Source: Streptomyces avermitilis MA-4680 = NBRC 14893 (GTDB taxonomy: Bacteria; Actinomycetota; Actinomycetes; Streptomycetales; Streptomycetaceae). From it: 64,000 nt of DNA. Under the pieces are notes generated by a model. That model worked only from the letters and a program-made list of their open reading frames with translations. It ran no database searches and had not been told where the DNA came from. Shown here piece after piece: positions 1-8,947 of this stretch. The translations under genes were made by a program, and so were the position numbers. Positions within the stretch are counted from its first letter, which is position 1, and each line of letters begins with the position of its first letter. The DNA lies in contig NC_003155.5 of the NCBI RefSeq assembly GCF_000009765.2, positions 1,612,001-1,676,000 of the forward strand. The letters run 5' to 3'.

Positions 1-91
1 TCCGACGGCTTCCGTCCGGTCCGACCAGTCGGTACGTTCAGCACGCCCGGTCCCACGGCCGGGCCACCCGGACCCGGACGACGGAGGACCC

Positions 92-1258
92 ATGTCCCAG
101 CAGGTGCCACAGGTTCAAGGCCGGTGCGACGAGCGCTTCACGGCGGTGCGCGAGGCGTTCGAGGGGAACTTCCGCGAGCGGGGTGAGCTGGGGGCGGCGG
201 TGGCCGTCACGCTCGGCGGCGAGACCGTGGTGGATCTGTGGGGCGGCTGGGCCGACGCGGCGCGCACCCGCCCCTGGGAGCGGGAGACGCTGGTCAACGT
301 GTGGTCGACGTCGAAGGGCCCGACGTCCCTCTGCGCGCACATCCTGGCCGACCGCGGGCTGCTCGACTTCGACGCCCCGGTGGCCGCGTACTGGCCGGAG
401 TTCGCGGCGGCGGGCAAGGAGTCCGTCCTCGTACGGCATCTGCTGTCGCACCGCGCGGGCCTCGCGGGACTGCGCGAGCCGCATTCCGTCGAGCAGCTGT
501 ACGACTGGGAGCTGACCGCGCAGCGGCTTGCGGCGCAGGAGCCCTGGTGGGAGCCGGGAACGCGGTCCGGTTATCACGCGATGACGTTCGGCTTCCTCGT
601 CGGCGAGGTGGTGCGACGGGTGTCGGGGCTGCTGCCGGGTGCCTTCCTGGAGCGGGAGGTGACCGGGCCGCTCGCCATCGACTTCACGATCGGGCTGCCG
701 GAGAAGGAGGCGGACCGGGCCGCGGAGCTGGTGCATCCGCGGGCCGCGGCGACCAGTGAACAGGCGGCGATCTTCTCCCAGTTGGCGCCGGTGGCCCTGG
801 CCGCGCTGCTCAACCCCGTGGTCGGCGCCACCGAGGGCAACACCGAGCAGTGGCGGGCCGCGGAGATCCCGGCGGCGAACGGCCACGGCACGGCGCGCGC
901 GGTCGCCGCGCTGTACGGGATCTTCGCCGGGCGGGGCTCGTGGGACGGACGGCCGATACTCTCCCCCGAGGCCGCCGAGCGGGTGCGCGAGGGCCAGGGC
1001 AGCTGCCGTGACCTGGTGCTGGGTGCCGGGTTCGAGAGTGAGACGGAGATCGGCCTCGGCCTCTGGCTCAGCGGGTCCAACGGATCGTACGGTCCCAACC
1101 CGAAGGCTTTCGGTCACGACGGCTTCGGCGGCTCCTGCGGTCTCGCCGACCCGGAGGCGGGTGTCTCGCTGGGGTACGTGATGAACCGCATGGGCCCGCA
1201 CATCGCCGACGACCCAAGGAAGATGGCGCTTGTCGACGCCCTGTACCGCGCGCTCTGA
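92..1258 (+). CDS. Serine hydrolase, beta-lactamase/EstB esterase family
   Basis: This 388-residue protein looks like a class C beta-lactamase-fold esterase or peptidase. The nucleophile motif SxxK is S72-T-S-K75 and the tyrosine motif sits at Y161-H-A, where the family usually has YxN. No signal peptide is visible, so it probably works in the cytoplasm, unlike true beta-lactamases. The ATG is preceded by GGAGGA at good spacing, which fixes the start. It stands alone ahead of a regulator on the same strand. The family is used for ester and D-amino-acid substrates; the actual substrate cannot be read from sequence. Confidence 0.85.
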   Translation: MSQQVPQVQGRCDERFTAVREAFEGNFRERGELGAAVAVTLGGETVVDLWGGWADAARTRPWERETLVNVWSTSKGPTSLCAHILADRGLLDFDAPVAAYWPEFAAAGKESVLVRHLLSHRAGLAGLREPHSVEQLYDWELTAQRLAAQEPWWEPGTRSGYHAMTFGFLVGEVVRRVSGLLPGAFLEREVTGPLAIDFTIGLPEKEADRAAELVHPRAAATSEQAAIFSQLAPVALAALLNPVVGATEGNTEQWRAAEIPAANGHGTARAVAALYGIFAGRGSWDGRPILSPEAAERVREGQGSCRDLVLGAGFESETEIGLGLWLSGSNGSYGPNPKAFGHDGFGGSCGLADPEAGVSLGYVMNRMGPHIADDPRKMALVDALYRAL

Positions 1259-1325
1259 GGCCGTCGCGAGCAGGCCGGGCGACGCGGGTCGGATTCGGCC
1301 GAACTGCCCGGCCGCTCTTCCCTGG

Positions 1326-1337
1326 TGGTTTAGACCA
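1326..1337. promoter_or_regulatory. DasR-like operator (dre) upstream of HutC-type regulator
   Basis: TGGTTTAGACCA matches the known DasR-responsive element TGGTCTAGACCA at 11 of 12 positions. It lies 63 bases before the start of the regulator gene at 1400. Either the DasR regulon or autoregulation by the adjacent HutC/DasR-type protein would explain it. Confidence 0.55.
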
Positions 1338-1399
1338 ATGCTAGATCTGGTCGCGCAAAGATCCCGCACGACTACGTCTTGTCACCAGGAGGCGCGGAC

Positions 1400-2131
1400 A
1401 TGGCCCGCTCCACCACATCCGACCACGACCCGCTCTACTGGAGGATCGCCCACGATCTACTCGGCGAACTGCGCGACGGAACCATTCCGCCGGGGGAACG
1501 ACTGCCCGGCGAGCGGCACTTGGCCACGCACTTCGGGGTCAGCCGCGAGACCGTGCGACAGGCCCTGCAGATGCTGCGCCGCGACGGGCTGGTCGCCACG
1601 GACCGCCGGGGCAGCCACGCGACGCTGCCCGGCGCCACGGCCGAACCCGGCGCCGACGCCGCCCACATGCCGTCGCTCACCTTCCCCGTGGGCGCGCAGA
1701 CCACGGAGCCCTGCCGGGCGACCGTCACCTGGGAAGAACCCCCCGCGGAGCACGCCCTGGCCCTGGGGCTCGCTCCGCGGCGGCCGACGCTCGTACATCG
1801 CTACGAGTCGGTCGCGGCCGACGGCAGCGGGCTGCGTACGGCCCTGACGTCGTTCTCCGTCGTCGCGGTCACGGAGGTCGCGGAGCTGGCCCGCTACCGC
1901 GACCGCGCGGACGGCTCGGCGGCGGCCCAGCTGTGGCGCGCGTACGACTGGATGCGCAAGGCGGGGCTGACGCTGCACCACCGTGACTCGATCACCCAGT
2001 TCCCCCCGTCGGTACGGGTCACCCGGCGCGTGCACGACCAGCATCACCGTCCACTGGAGATCACGGACCTTGTCGCGGATGCCCGACTGGACGCCCTGGT
2101 CTACGAGTTCACCCTGCCGGCGGCCGGCTGA
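1400..2131 (+). CDS. GntR-family transcriptional regulator, HutC/UTRA-like
   Basis: This is a 243-residue regulator with an N-terminal GntR winged helix (about residues 8-75, with GERLPGERHLATHFGVSRET typical of the recognition region). A weaker UTRA-like effector domain fills the remainder, as in the HutC/DasR subfamily. I chose ATG 1400 because CAGGAGG lies about 6 bases upstream; an earlier in-frame TTG at 1379 has no ribosome binding site. A DasR-like box lies in its promoter. It is convergent with the methyltransferase gene, separated by a hairpin terminator. The ligand is unknown. Confidence 0.8.
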   Translation: MARSTTSDHDPLYWRIAHDLLGELRDGTIPPGERLPGERHLATHFGVSRETVRQALQMLRRDGLVATDRRGSHATLPGATAEPGADAAHMPSLTFPVGAQTTEPCRATVTWEEPPAEHALALGLAPRRPTLVHRYESVAADGSGLRTALTSFSVVAVTEVAELARYRDRADGSAAAQLWRAYDWMRKAGLTLHHRDSITQFPPSVRVTRRVHDQHHRPLEITDLVADARLDALVYEFTLPAAG

Positions 2132-2214
2132 CCCCTGTGTCGCGCGCGCGGTCCACGGCGGGGCGAACCGGCACCGCTGGAGGTACGCGACGTAAGGGCA
2201 CGGCCGGTGCTGTG

Positions 2215-2246
2215 AGGGGTACGGCCATGCGGGGCGCCGTACCCCT
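2215..2246. terminator. Bidirectional hairpin terminator
   Basis: Perfect 11-bp arms AGGGGTACGGC (2215-2225) and GCCGTACCCCT (2236-2246) enclose a 10-base loop. It lies between two convergent genes ending at 2131 and 2307, so it can serve both. There is no T-run, as is usual in this GC-rich genus. Confidence 0.7.
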
Positions 2247-2306
2247 TGCCCGGACGGTCAGGTGCGGCCATCCGGCAGATTGCGGGAGCGCCGCACCCGC
2301 ATGGCG

Positions 2307-3050
2307 TCACGCCCCGGCCGTACCGCTCTCCCGGGTGGCCACGACCATCCGGCAGCGCGGGCTTCCGTCGGGCCGCTGTCCGAACCCGGGCAGGGCGACG
2401 AGCTCCACCCGGAATCCGGCGCGCACCAGTTCCCGGCGTACGTCTCCGAGGCGGAAGGCCCGGTAGTACATGACGAACGGCGGACGCCACAGGGCGTTGC
2501 GCACCCGCATCGCCGTGTCGAAGCCCAGCAGGGCCCAGTACCAGGGCGAGGCGGGGCGCGGCGGGGCCGCGACGGGGAACGCGAACCGCCCGCCGGGCCG
2601 CAGCACGGAGTGGACCTGAGCGAACAGACCGGGCAGCTCGGCCGGCAGGAAGTGCCCGAAGGCGCCGAAGCTCACGACCAGGTCGAACACGGGGCCGAAC
2701 GGCAGCGCGCGGGCATCACCGCGGACCCATGTGACGTCGGGCTGGCCGACGGCCCGCGCCTGCTCCCGTCCCACCGCCAGCATCCCCGCGCTGATGTCGA
2801 CCCCGGTGACGCCTTCCCGGCACACCGTACGCAGCACGTCGACGCCTGCCCCGGTGCCGCAGCACAGGTCGAGCCCGCGGTCGAACGGCCCCATCGGCTC
2901 CAAGGCACCCTCGACCGCTTCCAGGACCGAGTCCGGGGTCCGGAACGGCGTGTGGTCGAACTTGGGTGCGAGCAGGTCATAGCCGTGCTCGACGGACGAC
3001 AGGGCCTGAACGGCCAGTTCGCGGAGGGTGGGACCGTGCGGTGAGAACAT
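2307..3050 (-). CDS. Class I SAM-dependent methyltransferase
   Basis: A 247-residue Rossmann-fold methyltransferase. Motif I is LDLCCGTGAGVDVLR near residues 60-74, followed by the acidic loop GVDISAGMLAVGRE and the post-I motif WVRGDARALPFG. This layout is that of the methyltransferase 11/25 family of small-molecule or tRNA methylases. The start ATG has only a weak ribosome binding site, so leaderless expression is possible. It is divergent from the GH13 gene, sharing a 155-base promoter region. Substrate unknown. Confidence 0.8.
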   Translation of the reverse strand: MFSPHGPTLRELAVQALSSVEHGYDLLAPKFDHTPFRTPDSVLEAVEGALEPMGPFDRGLDLCCGTGAGVDVLRTVCREGVTGVDISAGMLAVGREQARAVGQPDVTWVRGDARALPFGPVFDLVVSFGAFGHFLPAELPGLFAQVHSVLRPGGRFAFPVAAPPRPASPWYWALLGFDTAMRVRNALWRPPFVMYYRAFRLGDVRRELVRAGFRVELVALPGFGQRPDGSPRCRMVVATRESGTAGA

Positions 3051-3205
3051 CGCGCTCAGCTTAGGGGCAAACGCGCCGCGAAGATGCTCGCCTTCGGAGG
3101 CACAGATACCGGAAGAGATCGCCTTCGGCAGCGGCGGGCGTCGAAAGGGGTCACCTTCGGCCGAGGGGCAGCGCGCGCCGGGCGGGCTCGCCTAGGGTCC
3201 GCTTC

Positions 3206-4795
3206 ATGACTTCGTTCCGTCCCGCCCCCGCATGGCTGGCCGACGCCGTCTTCTACCAGATCTATCCGCAGTCGTTCGCCGATTCCGACGGCGACGGCAT
3301 CGGCGACTTCAACGGGATCGTCCAGCGCCTCGACCACCTCGTGTGGCTGGGCGTCACCGCCGTCTGGCTCAACCCGTGCTTCGTCTCCCCGTTCCGCGAC
3401 GCGGGGTACGACGTCTCCGACTACCTGAACGTCGCGCCCCGCTACGGCTCGGCCGACGACCTGGCCGAGCTGGTCGACGAGGCGGGCCGCCGAGGTATCC
3501 GCGTCCTTCTCGACCTCGTCGCCGGTCACACCTCCGACGAACACCCGTGGTTCACGGCCTCGGCGAACGACCCGGACGACCACCGCTACATCTGGGCGCC
3601 CGAGGGCCGCCCGGACGGCTTCGTCACCTCGCCCGGCACCCGTCCGGGCGCGTATCTCCCGAACTTCTTCGACACCCAGCCCGCTCTCAACTTCGGCTAC
3701 GGTCGCAAGAACCCGGCCGAGCCCTGGCGACAGCCGGTCGACGCCGCGGGCCCGCGCGCCAACCGCGAGGCACTGCGCACGATCATGGACCACTGGCTGG
3801 GTCTGGGCCTGGCCGGTTTCCGCGTGGACATGGCGGCATCACTCGTCAAGGACGACCCCGGCAGGACGGAGACGGCCAGGATCTGGACGGAGCTGCGGCA
3901 CTGGCTGGACACGGCTCACCCGGACGCGGTGCTGCTGTCGGAGTGGGGCGAGCCCGAGGTGTCCGTCCCGGCCGGCTTCCACACGGACTTCTTCCTCCAG
4001 TTCGGCGGCGCGACGGACGGCCTGCCCCTGCGCTCGCTGTGGAGCAACGGCGACGGCACGGTCAACGAGGCCTGGGACCCGCTGGACTGCTTCTTCGACG
4101 CGAGCGGCAAGGGCTCGCCGCGCCCCTTCGTCGAGGCGTGGCGCAAGGCCTCCGACGCCGTCGGGGCCACCGGCTTCGTCTCCCTGCCCACCGCCAACCA
4201 CGACTTCTCCCGCCTCAACTGCGGTCCGCGCACGGCCGAGCAGCTCCCCGCGGCGTTCGCCTTCCAGCTGACCTGGCCGACACTGCCGGCGATCTACTAC
4301 GGCGACGAGATCGGCATGCGCTACGTCGGGGGCCTGCCCGACAAGGAGGGCAGCGTGCTGGGCCCCCGCTACAACCGCGCGGGCTCGCGCACCCCGATGC
4401 AGTGGGACGACGGTCCGGGCGCGGGCTTCTCCACGGCCCCGGCCGACCGGCTCTACCTGCCGCTCGACCCGTCCCCGGACCGCCCGACGGTGGCCGCCCA
4501 GCGCGCCGACGACGGCTCGCTCCTCCATCTGGTGCGCCGCCTCGTCGCCCTGCGCGCGAGCACCCCCGCACTCGGCTCGGGCGGCTCGGTGGAGGTGCTG
4601 CACACGGGGTACCCCTTCGTGTACGTCCGGGGCGGCCGCTATCTCGTGGTCGTCAACCCGCAGCGCAACGAGGTGCGTTGCCCCTACGACGCCACGCGGG
4701 AGGCACGCGCGCTGGAGGCGTCCGGCGTGCGGGTCGGCAACGGCACCATCGAGGCTGAAGGGTTCTCGTACGGCGTCTTCGACCTGGGCCGGTAG
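3206..4795 (+). CDS. GH13 alpha-amylase family glycosidase (alpha-glucosidase-like)
   Basis: This 529-residue protein has the GH13 (beta/alpha)8 barrel. The opening FYQIYPQSFADSDGDGIGD is the oligo-1,6-glucosidase/trehalose-synthase type signature. Catalytic residues are visible as D208 (GFRVDMA, nucleophile), E246 (LLSEWG, acid/base) and D333 (ANHDF, transition-state stabiliser). It has no signal peptide, so it probably acts on imported malto- or isomalto-oligosaccharides in the cytoplasm. The C-terminal part (from about 430) is the all-beta domain. It stops one base before the end of the convergent P450 gene. The exact linkage specificity cannot be assigned. Confidence 0.88.
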   Translation: MTSFRPAPAWLADAVFYQIYPQSFADSDGDGIGDFNGIVQRLDHLVWLGVTAVWLNPCFVSPFRDAGYDVSDYLNVAPRYGSADDLAELVDEAGRRGIRVLLDLVAGHTSDEHPWFTASANDPDDHRYIWAPEGRPDGFVTSPGTRPGAYLPNFFDTQPALNFGYGRKNPAEPWRQPVDAAGPRANREALRTIMDHWLGLGLAGFRVDMAASLVKDDPGRTETARIWTELRHWLDTAHPDAVLLSEWGEPEVSVPAGFHTDFFLQFGGATDGLPLRSLWSNGDGTVNEAWDPLDCFFDASGKGSPRPFVEAWRKASDAVGATGFVSLPTANHDFSRLNCGPRTAEQLPAAFAFQLTWPTLPAIYYGDEIGMRYVGGLPDKEGSVLGPRYNRAGSRTPMQWDDGPGAGFSTAPADRLYLPLDPSPDRPTVAAQRADDGSLLHLVRRLVALRASTPALGSGGSVEVLHTGYPFVYVRGGRYLVVVNPQRNEVRCPYDATREARALEASGVRVGNGTIEAEGFSYGVFDLGR

Positions 4796-4796
4796 A

Positions 4797-6053
4797 TCAG
4801 CTCCGGGGGACTCCCGGCCGCACCGGGAGCGCCCGCACGCTGTTGCCCACGAAGCTGGAGTGGCGCGCCAGTTCCGCCTCGGGGACGGCGAGTTCGAGGT
4901 CGGGGAAGCGGGTGAACAGCCGCTCCAGGGCGATGGTGGCCTCCATCCGGGCCAGCGGCGCGCCGAGGCAGTAATGGGCGCCGTGCCCGAGCGACAGGTG
5001 GCGCGTGGTCTCGGACCTGGCGGGCCGGGTGACGTCGAACCGGTCGGCGTCCGGCCCGTGTGCGGCCGGGTCGCGTCCGGCGGCCGAGTAGCCGGCCAGG
5101 ACGGGGGTGCCCGCGGGGATGACGGTGCCGTCGACCGTCAGATCGCGCACCGGGTAGCGGAACGGGAAGTAGCTGACGGGGGCGTCCCAGCGCAGGGTCT
5201 CCTCGACGACGTCCGGCCAGCCGGCGTCTCCTTTGCGCACCAGCTCCAGCTGGTCGCGGTTGCCGCACAGCGCGCGTACGGCGTTGGTGATGAGGTTCAG
5301 CGTGGTCTCGTGCCCGGCGATGATCATCAGGACCAGGGTGCCGATGAGTTCCTGCTGGCTGAGCCGGTCGCCGCCCTCGTCCCGGGCGGCGATCAGCGCA
5401 CTGGTGAGGTCGTCGCCCGGGCGCTCGGCCCGGGCGGCGGCCACCGTGCTCAGGACGGCCACCAGCTCCCGGTTGGCGGCGATGGCCTGCTCGGGCCCGA
5501 TGTCCGTGGCCACCACCTGGTTCGACAGGTGGTGCAGTCGGTCCCGGTGCTCGGCGTCGACGCCGAGCAGTTCACCGATCACACCCATGGGCAGGGGCAG
5601 CGCGAAGTGCGCTCGTAGATCGGCGACCTGGCCGCCCTCCTCGGCCGCGCGCCCGAGACCGTCGAGCAGCGCGGACGTCAACTCCTCTATCCACGGTCGC
5701 AGTCGCTCCACCCGGCGGGCGGTGAAGGCCTTGCTCACCAGCGATCTGAGCCGCCGGTGGTCCTCACCGTCGGCGGTTGTCATCCCCTGCACGGTGGCGA
5801 AGGTCAGCAGCGGCCACCCCGGCGCGGTCCGCCCCTCTTGCAGCGCGGTGAAGTGCCGTGCGTTCTTGGCCACTTCGGGGTGCGCGAGGAACTCCTTGAG
5901 CGCGTCGTGCCCGAGGACCGCCATGCCTTCGATGTCACCGGGCAGGAGAACCGGCGCGACGGCGCCCCGCGCGAGCAGCCGCGCGTTGTCGGCGTGCGGA
6001 CAGCCGCCGGCCGGGTCCATGCGGTGCGGCTGCGTGCCGGACGAGGTGTCCAA
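4797..6053 (-). CDS. Cytochrome P450
   Basis: A 418-residue bacterial class I P450. The I-helix oxygen-binding motif AGHETT begins near residue 246, the K-helix ExxR is E285-T-L-R288, and the heme ligand is C362 in HGAHYCLGAPLAR. I chose the TTG start at 6053 because AGGAG lies 6-7 bases upstream; the frame stays open further out but with arginine-rich text unlike the family. It lies 101 bases downstream of a flavin-dependent monooxygenase gene on the same strand, which suggests a shared transcript and a joint oxidative job. No ferredoxin gene is nearby. Confidence 0.9.
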   Translation of the reverse strand: MDTSSGTQPHRMDPAGGCPHADNARLLARGAVAPVLLPGDIEGMAVLGHDALKEFLAHPEVAKNARHFTALQEGRTAPGWPLLTFATVQGMTTADGEDHRRLRSLVSKAFTARRVERLRPWIEELTSALLDGLGRAAEEGGQVADLRAHFALPLPMGVIGELLGVDAEHRDRLHHLSNQVVATDIGPEQAIAANRELVAVLSTVAAARAERPGDDLTSALIAARDEGGDRLSQQELIGTLVLMIIAGHETTLNLITNAVRALCGNRDQLELVRKGDAGWPDVVEETLRWDAPVSYFPFRYPVRDLTVDGTVIPAGTPVLAGYSAAGRDPAAHGPDADRFDVTRPARSETTRHLSLGHGAHYCLGAPLARMEATIALERLFTRFPDLELAVPEAELARHSSFVGNSVRALPVRPGVPRS

Positions 6054-6154
6054 CGAGGTCTCCTGACTGCGGCGTCGGGTCGGGGCCGTACGACGGACGA
6101 GTCTGCCTGCTCGCGGTACCCCGCGCACACGCCCCCGGCGCTCCCTTCAGGCCA

Positions 6155-7342
6155 TCACAGGAAGGGAGTACCCGGGTCCATGCCGGACAGCACGCGGCCG
6201 TAGATCTCCATGTTGGTGGTGGGGTTGACGAAGGAGTGCAGACACAGCGCGTGGATGTCGCGGGTGATGCGTTGCATGGGCACCTCCTGGTGAAGGGAGG
6301 AGGCTCCGCTCGCGGCGGCGAGCAGGTCGACGGCCTCCCGGCAGATCCGGGTCACATAACCGCTCTCGGCCCGGATGCGCGCCCGCTCCAGCGGGGTGTA
6401 CGGGAGGTCGTCGCGGGCCTTGGCCTCGATCTCGGCGGTCAGCCGGGCCAGGTGCAGCTCGGCACCGCCGACCCTCATCTCGGCCTCGGCCACCTGGAGA
6501 TGGGTGACCGTGGCTTCGTTCTGCCGCTCGTGGAAGGTGTACGTGATGCCGCGCCGGTGGATGCGCTCGGTGAACTCCGCCACCGCCGCCCGGGCCAGGC
6601 CAAGGGCCACCGGGGCCGACCAGGCGCAGAACAGCAGCAGTACCGGCATACGGTAGAAGGGGTCGTCCGCGTTGGCCTTCGACGGGAACCGCCCGGCGAG
6701 CATCGGCCCGACCGCGAGCATGCGGTGCGCGGGAACGAAGACGTCACGGGCCACGACCGTGTTGCTCCCGCTGCCGGCCAGCCCCGTGACGTGCCAGTCG
6801 TCCAGTATCTCCAGCTCGGCCATGGGGACGGCGGCCCACCTGATCTCCGGCGGCCCCGGCGGGAGCTGTCCGTCGGCGGCGGCCACCGCGGTCGTCAGCA
6901 GGTGCCAGTCCGCGTGATGGCAGCCGGTGGCGAAGGCGGAGGTGCCGCTGACGCGGTAGCCGCCGCCGTACGGCACCGCCGTGGCACCGGGGATCAGCGT
7001 CCCGCCGATCCTGACGTCCGGGCCGCCGGGGCCGGTGAAGAACTCGTCCTGCGCCTCGTCGGGGAAGAGCGCCGCGATGTACGAGACGCCCGCCTGACTC
7101 AGCGTCATCCACGCGGTGGAAGCGCACTCGGCGGCGATCTCGGCGAAAGCGTCGACCTGGGTCCGCAGCGGAGTCTGGTGACCGCCGTAGCGGCGCGGCA
7201 CGTTCATACGGTGGATCCCGGTGCCGGTCAGCGCCTCGACGACCTCGTCCGGCACCCGCCGCTCACGCTCGGCGCGCAGCGCGTTCTCCCGGATCAGCGG
7301 TCGCAGTGCTCGTACGCGTTCGACGATCCCGGCATCGACCAT
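6155..7342 (-). CDS. Acyl-CoA dehydrogenase-fold flavin-dependent monooxygenase
   Basis: About 395 residues with the acyl-CoA dehydrogenase fold, but of the two-component flavin monooxygenase branch (HsaA/DszC/HpaB-like, class D). It lacks the catalytic Glu loop of true dehydrogenases, and its C-terminus has the RITRDIHALCLHS region typical of that branch. The family hydroxylates aromatic or polyketide substrates using reduced flavin from a separate reductase; none is encoded close by. The start is uncertain: ATG 7342 is used, with GTG 7351 and TTG 7378 possible. It is followed by the P450 gene, and both may be tailoring or catabolic oxygenases. Confidence 0.75.
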   Translation of the reverse strand: MVDAGIVERVRALRPLIRENALRAERERRVPDEVVEALTGTGIHRMNVPRRYGGHQTPLRTQVDAFAEIAAECASTAWMTLSQAGVSYIAALFPDEAQDEFFTGPGGPDVRIGGTLIPGATAVPYGGGYRVSGTSAFATGCHHADWHLLTTAVAAADGQLPPGPPEIRWAAVPMAELEILDDWHVTGLAGSGSNTVVARDVFVPAHRMLAVGPMLAGRFPSKANADDPFYRMPVLLLFCAWSAPVALGLARAAVAEFTERIHRRGITYTFHERQNEATVTHLQVAEAEMRVGGAELHLARLTAEIEAKARDDLPYTPLERARIRAESGYVTRICREAVDLLAAASGASSLHQEVPMQRITRDIHALCLHSFVNPTTNMEIYGRVLSGMDPGTPFL

Positions 7343-7720
7343 GCCGACCACCGTCGCGCGCCCCGCCTCCCCTGTCAACGCTGCCGCGACCGGCCGCGTG
7401 GGCGGGAATGAGATGGCTCTCGGCCGTGTTGCAGGACTGGATCGCGTATCCAGTGGTACGCTGCCGATGGCACTTGTGTAACGCCCCTTCTTTCGGCGCC
7501 GGTGCCCAGTCCTTCTCCATCAGCTGTCGCGCCCGTCCTTCACGACCGGCGATCCAGCTTCTCAGCACCACCTCCTGAGCACGGCCACGGACAGATCGTT
7601 CCGTCCGCCGCACCCGAGGTGTTTCCGCCGCGCACAGGCGTGAGCACGCCGCCTCCGGCCTCTCCCCCCTTCCTCAAGACCGCATGACCTCATGACCCAG
7701 TCCGTGAAAGGACCTCTCCG
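7343..7720. other. Intergenic region between divergent monooxygenase and rho genes
   Basis: About 380 bases separate the minus-strand monooxygenase from the plus-strand rho-like gene. Apart from the inverted repeat at 7436-7454 and the AAGGA ribosome binding site before 7721, I see no gene or RNA here. Confidence 0.6.
7436..7454. promoter_or_regulatory. 19-bp inverted repeat, candidate operator
   Basis: ACTGGATCGCGTATCCAGT has perfect 7-base arms around CGCGT. It lies about 94 bases upstream of the monooxygenase start. The size and symmetry fit a TetR- or GntR-type operator; no cognate regulator is adjacent. Confidence 0.45.
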
Positions 7721-8860
7721 ATGACCACCACACTCGAACACCCTCCCGTACAGCAGCAGCTCCCGGCCCACGCCACCGGTGTCCTCGACATCGCACAGGG
7801 CGGGCAGGGGTACCTGCGCACCGGGAACTGCCTGCCCACTCCGAACGACCTCCAGGTCCCCGCCGCGCTGATCCGCCGTCACGGCCTGCGCAAGGGCGAC
7901 GTCGTCGAAGGCGTACGCGGCGGCCAGCGCGGCCTCACCGAGGTGGCGTCGGTCAACGGCCGCGCCCCCGAGCAGCTGCGCGGCCGCCCCCACTTCCGTG
8001 ACCTCACCCCGCTGCACCCCCGCGAACGGATCCGGCTCGAACACCCCGCGGGCGGGCTGTCCACCCGGGTGATCGACCTGATCGCCCCGGTCGGCAAGGG
8101 CCAGCGCGGGCTCATCGTCGCCCCGCCCAAGACCGGCAAGACCGTGCTGCTCCAGCAGATCGCCGCGGCCGTCGCCGGGAACCACCCCGAGTGCCACCTG
8201 ATGGTGGTGCTGCTCGACGAGCGCCCCGAGGAAGTCACCGACATGCGGCGGTCCGTGCGCGGCGAGGTGTACGCCTCGACCTTCGACCGGGCACCGAAGC
8301 AGCACATCGCGCTCGCCGAACTCGTCGTCGAACGGGCCAAGCGGCTCGTCGAACAGGGCCAGGACGTCGTCATCCTCCTGGACTCGCTCACCCGGCTGTG
8401 CCGGGCGCACAACAACACGGCCGCCGCCGGAGGCCGCACGCTCAGCGGTGGTGTCGACGCTGCCGCGCTCCAGGGCCCCAAGCGGTTCTTCGGCGCGGCG
8501 CGCCTGGCCGAGGAGGGCGGTTCGCTCACCATCCTCGCCACGGCCCTGGTGGAGACCGGCTCCCGCGCCGACGACTTCTTCTTCGAGGAGCTCAAGAGCA
8601 CGGGCAACATGGAACTCCGCCTCGACCGCGCACCGGCCGCCAAGCGGATCTACCCGGCCGTCGACATCACCCCGTCCGGCACCCGCCGCGAGGAACTCCT
8701 GCTGCCTTCGGCCGAGTTGGCCGCCGTACGAGGACTGCGCCGCGCCCTGCAGACCCGGGACGGCCAGGCCAACCTCGAAACCCTCCTGGAGCGCCTGCGC
8801 GCCACGCCGGACAACACGGCCTTCCTGCGCCAGGTCCAGCCGACGCTGCCCGCCGCATAG
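7721..8860 (+). CDS. rho: Compact transcription termination factor Rho
   Basis: A 379-residue RNA-dependent ATPase of the Rho family. Residues 18-65 are the RNA-binding cold-shock-like domain (GVLDIAQGGQGYLR, LPTPNDLQVPAALIRRHGL). Walker A is APPKTGKT at 134-141 and Walker B VVILLD at 216-221. The stretch KRFFGAARLAEEGGSLTILA and the later GTGNMELRL-type segment are highly conserved Rho core. Housekeeping Rho of actinobacteria carries a long Arg/Asp-rich N-terminal extension, which is absent here, so this is probably a second, trimmed paralogue. The ATG has GAAAGGA upstream. It sits alone in an accessory setting. Whether it terminates transcription, or modulates the main Rho by mixed hexamers, is unknown. 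Confidence 0.93.
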   Translation: MTTTLEHPPVQQQLPAHATGVLDIAQGGQGYLRTGNCLPTPNDLQVPAALIRRHGLRKGDVVEGVRGGQRGLTEVASVNGRAPEQLRGRPHFRDLTPLHPRERIRLEHPAGGLSTRVIDLIAPVGKGQRGLIVAPPKTGKTVLLQQIAAAVAGNHPECHLMVVLLDERPEEVTDMRRSVRGEVYASTFDRAPKQHIALAELVVERAKRLVEQGQDVVILLDSLTRLCRAHNNTAAAGGRTLSGGVDAAALQGPKRFFGAARLAEEGGSLTILATALVETGSRADDFFFEELKSTGNMELRLDRAPAAKRIYPAVDITPSGTRREELLLPSAELAAVRGLRRALQTRDGQANLETLLERLRATPDNTAFLRQVQPTLPAA

Positions 8861-8947
8861 GCGGCGCTTGCGGCATCCGGGTGCTCGATCCCCCCGCCCG
8901 GCCCAGGCATCCCCGCGTGGGCGGTCTCCGTTCCTACGGTGTCCGGT

